The notes under the pieces were generated by a model that was not told the DNA's origin, did no database searches, and worked only from the letters and a program-made list of their open reading frames with translations. A stretch of 6,621 bases of DNA from Actinomycetota bacterium (GTDB taxonomy: Bacteria > Actinomycetota > Humimicrobiia > Humimicrobiales > Humimicrobiaceae), in the NCBI GenBank assembly GCA_003486795.1, contig DNFX01000024.1, forward strand, positions 1 to 6,621, written 5' to 3'. How positions within the stretch are numbered: the stretch's first letter is position 1; each line of letters begins with the position of its first letter. Of this stretch, positions 5,194 to 6,621 are shown in pieces. The translations under genes were made by a program, and so were the position numbers.

Positions 5194-5904
5194 TCAGGCC
5201 TGCCTTAATAATTTTCTTTTAAAATCTTCGCTATATCTTCTGCTTATTGCAGTATGGATGAAGTAAAGAATCGGCAGACCCATATTTGTCTCAATCAAAG
5301 AATTTACTATTAAAGGCATTATTCCGGGATTTCTTATTCCACTAATAAGAAGAACGGCTTCCCATGAAAACTGAACCAGGATACCTATGACAAGTATCCA
5401 TAAAATATTGATTTTTTCCTTCCCTTTGTCTTTATTTCTTATATTTCTGATTATCAGGACCGTATAGCCGGCAAGAAGTATCAATGCCATAATTCCGTGA
5501 TAACCTGATGTGCCTCTCTGTATAGAGATTACTGCAAATCCTGAACCGAAATTCTGACTTAAAAATGCAGTTGCTATCCATCCGGAAATAATAAGAAGTG
5601 ACCATTCAAGGGCATGACCGTCTCTGTCGAGCCATAGCCATATCCATGCAAAATTTGTAAAACCGTAACTTATGCTTAACCATAAAAGAAGAAGAGCTGT
5701 GTTTGCACCTGTTACGGTTCGTGTATCGAGCAGAAGATAAAAAATACCATAGTCCACAAGGAAATAAATAAAAGCGCCGGCAAGTCCTGCAATTATTGCA
5801 ATATATCTTTTTGTATAAATAAAAATAAGCAAAAGAATGAAAAGCCATGCAGAGTCAAGGATAATATAAAGATAATTAAATTCCCTTGCAGGTATTACTT
5901 CCAA
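5194..5904 (-). CDS. Seven-helix integral membrane protein, function unknown
   Basis: A 236-aa protein with seven hydrophobic segments at about residues 10-31, 34-59, 66-92, 100-125, 134-153, 165-190 and 194-220. It ends in a basic cytoplasmic tail, RRYSEDFKRKLLRQ. Distinctive blocks are DYGIFYLLLDTR (51-62), SYGFTNFAWIWLWLDRDGH (79-97), SQNFG (116-120), QRGTSGYHG (129-137), FSWEAVLL (179-186) and SLIETNMGLP (202-211). Acidic and aromatic residues inside membrane segments (Asp51, Trp181-Glu182, Glu205) may line a substrate or ion site. No signal peptide, transporter or enzyme signature is recognised. Translation appears to start at TTG (5902-5904): GAGG lies 7 nt upstream, and the next Met is near residue 139, past four helices. 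The gene begins 14 nt after the sugar kinase stop, so the two are almost certainly cotranscribed and the protein may serve sugar uptake, sensing or lipid metabolism. That role is inference. Confidence 0.8.
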   Translation of the reverse strand: MEVIPAREFNYLYIILDSAWLFILLLIFIYTKRYIAIIAGLAGAFIYFLVDYGIFYLLLDTRTVTGANTALLLLWLSISYGFTNFAWIWLWLDRDGHALEWSLLIISGWIATAFLSQNFGSGFAVISIQRGTSGYHGIMALILLAGYTVLIIRNIRNKDKGKEKINILWILVIGILVQFSWEAVLLISGIRNPGIMPLIVNSLIETNMGLPILYFIHTAISRRYSEDFKRKLLRQA

Positions 5905-5918
5905 ATAAAAACCTCGTT

Positions 5919-6621
5919 TTAAAGATTCATTATTCCTTTTATTTTTGAATCATAAACAGGAGTTCCTCCGTGTTTTGAAGTAACCCATGAAGCCAGCTGA
6001 TTTGCCATGGTGCTTATAACGTCAATGGGCTCTTCGTTAAGATAGCCTATTATTACTGCTGCGGTAAAAGCGTCTCCTGCTCCTACCCTGTCTGCCAGCT
6101 GATAAGGAAAAGAAGGAGAATGAAAAGAAGTCTTTTCATCAATAAGAGTACTGCCATCTTCTCCTTTTGTAAGGCAGACTAATTTCAAATCATAGCTGTC
6201 AATAAGATATCTGCAAAATTCCTCTTCATTATATTTTGAATTGATGTTGAGCATATCTCTTACCAATTCAATTTCATCTGAATTAAGCTTTATAATATCT
6301 GCCAGCCTGAGGGAATCAATTATTATCCCTTTATTGTAAAAAGACTGCCTTAAATTGATATCATAGACTTTAATGGTATCTTTTTCAGCTCTTTCAAGCA
6401 GTGTTATAATAGTATTCCTGGAAACACGACTGCGCTGGGCAAGTGTACCAAAACAAATAGCATCAGTAGTTTCAATAAGAGTATCAAATTTTGTATCCCA
6501 CTGGAGAAAATCCCACGCAACATCTTCCTTTATCTTATAGTGTGGCTGATTGTCTGAGTCGAAATGAACTTCAACTATTCCCGTTTCCCTTTCACCGTCA
6601 ATCTGCAGATAGTCAGTGCCT
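5919..6621 (-). CDS. PfkB-family carbohydrate kinase, fructokinase-like (N-terminus beyond the right edge)
   Basis: The reading frame is open from the window edge to the TAA at 5919-5921, giving the last 233 residues. Only an N-terminal piece with the start is missing. In order it shows TDYLQID..TGIVEVHFD (lid/substrate strands), AICFGTLAQRSRVSR, VYDINLRQSFYNKG (the D-x-N-x-R-x strand typical of fructokinases), ADIIKLNSDE, LVCLTKGEDGSTLID and the PfkB signature 2 ADRVGAGDAFTAA (core at 6066-6092). There the GAGD forms the anion hole, and its Asp is the catalytic base that activates the sugar hydroxyl. PfkB kinases of this look transfer phosphate from ATP to fructose or a related sugar; fructose fits the block pattern and the nearby pgi best but is not proven. 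The GT-rich ATP-binding C-terminal half is complete (MANQLASWVTSKHGGTPVYD). The next gene starts 14 nt behind it. Confidence 0.9.
   Translation of the reverse strand, partial: GTDYLQIDGERETGIVEVHFDSDNQPHYKIKEDVAWDFLQWDTKFDTLIETTDAICFGTLAQRSRVSRNTIITLLERAEKDTIKVYDINLRQSFYNKGIIIDSLRLADIIKLNSDEIELVRDMLNINSKYNEEEFCRYLIDSYDLKLVCLTKGEDGSTLIDEKTSFHSPSFPYQLADRVGAGDAFTAAVIIGYLNEEPIDVISTMANQLASWVTSKHGGTPVYDSKIKGIMNL

Noticed and set aside
5919..6266. A separate 115-aa gene starting at TTG 6266
   Set aside because: The frame stays open upstream to the window edge and encodes fructokinase-like blocks, so the TTG is an internal Leu codon of the larger kinase.

Overview
The window is a 6.6-kb piece of an AT-rich bacterial chromosome. 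Intergenic DNA is very AT-rich, and the genes favour ATA for Ile, AGA/AGG for Arg and A/T-ending codons. Most genes have recognisable Shine-Dalgarno sites. Flavin and thiol redox genes beside sugar-phosphate genes fit an anaerobic or microaerophilic heterotroph, but that is inference. Nothing here fixes the phylum. The Pgi is the long (~550 aa) type, unlike the shorter (~450 aa) enzyme usual in many Firmicutes. I see no insertion sequence, phage gene, tRNA, rRNA or CRISPR array.

Layout. Positions 1-355 (minus) hold the N-terminal part of a GpsA-like NAD(P)-dependent glycerol-3-phosphate dehydrogenase with a good promoter. It is divergent from a complete glucose-6-phosphate isomerase gene (571-2223, plus). 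The pgi leader carries repeated TAAGACA-containing elements. After pgi come an AT-rich dyad containing two TATAAT boxes and a tandem 24-nt imperfect repeat, then a short flavodoxin-like gene (2352-2795, plus). That gene converges on a minus-strand pair: an OsmC/Ohr-like protein (3502-3951) and, downstream of it, a nitroreductase-family flavoprotein (2813-3382). Next on the minus strand are a 53-aa two-helix membrane protein (4138-4299) with its own terminator and candidate promoter, and a TetR-family regulator (4515-5099). Inverted repeats upstream of the regulator look like an operator region. The right end holds a seven-helix membrane protein of unknown function (5194-5904, TTG start). It lies 14 nt behind a PfkB-family sugar kinase (fructokinase-like) that runs off the window at 6621.

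How the genes may work together. The kinase (sugar to sugar-phosphate, possibly fructose to fructose-6-P), Pgi (fructose-6-P to glucose-6-P) and GpsA-like enzyme (dihydroxyacetone-P to glycerol-3-P) are all sugar-phosphate or triose-phosphate enzymes, so the window has a central-carbon theme. The flavodoxin, nitroreductase and OsmC group looks like a small redox or stress set. The kinase and seven-helix protein look like one transcription unit. The TetR gene follows 94 nt later with dyad-rich DNA of its own, so it probably regulates itself and perhaps neighbours. Nothing here is clearly a new biological system. The best leads are the seven-helix protein, the TetR-upstream dyads and the two leader repeat arrays.
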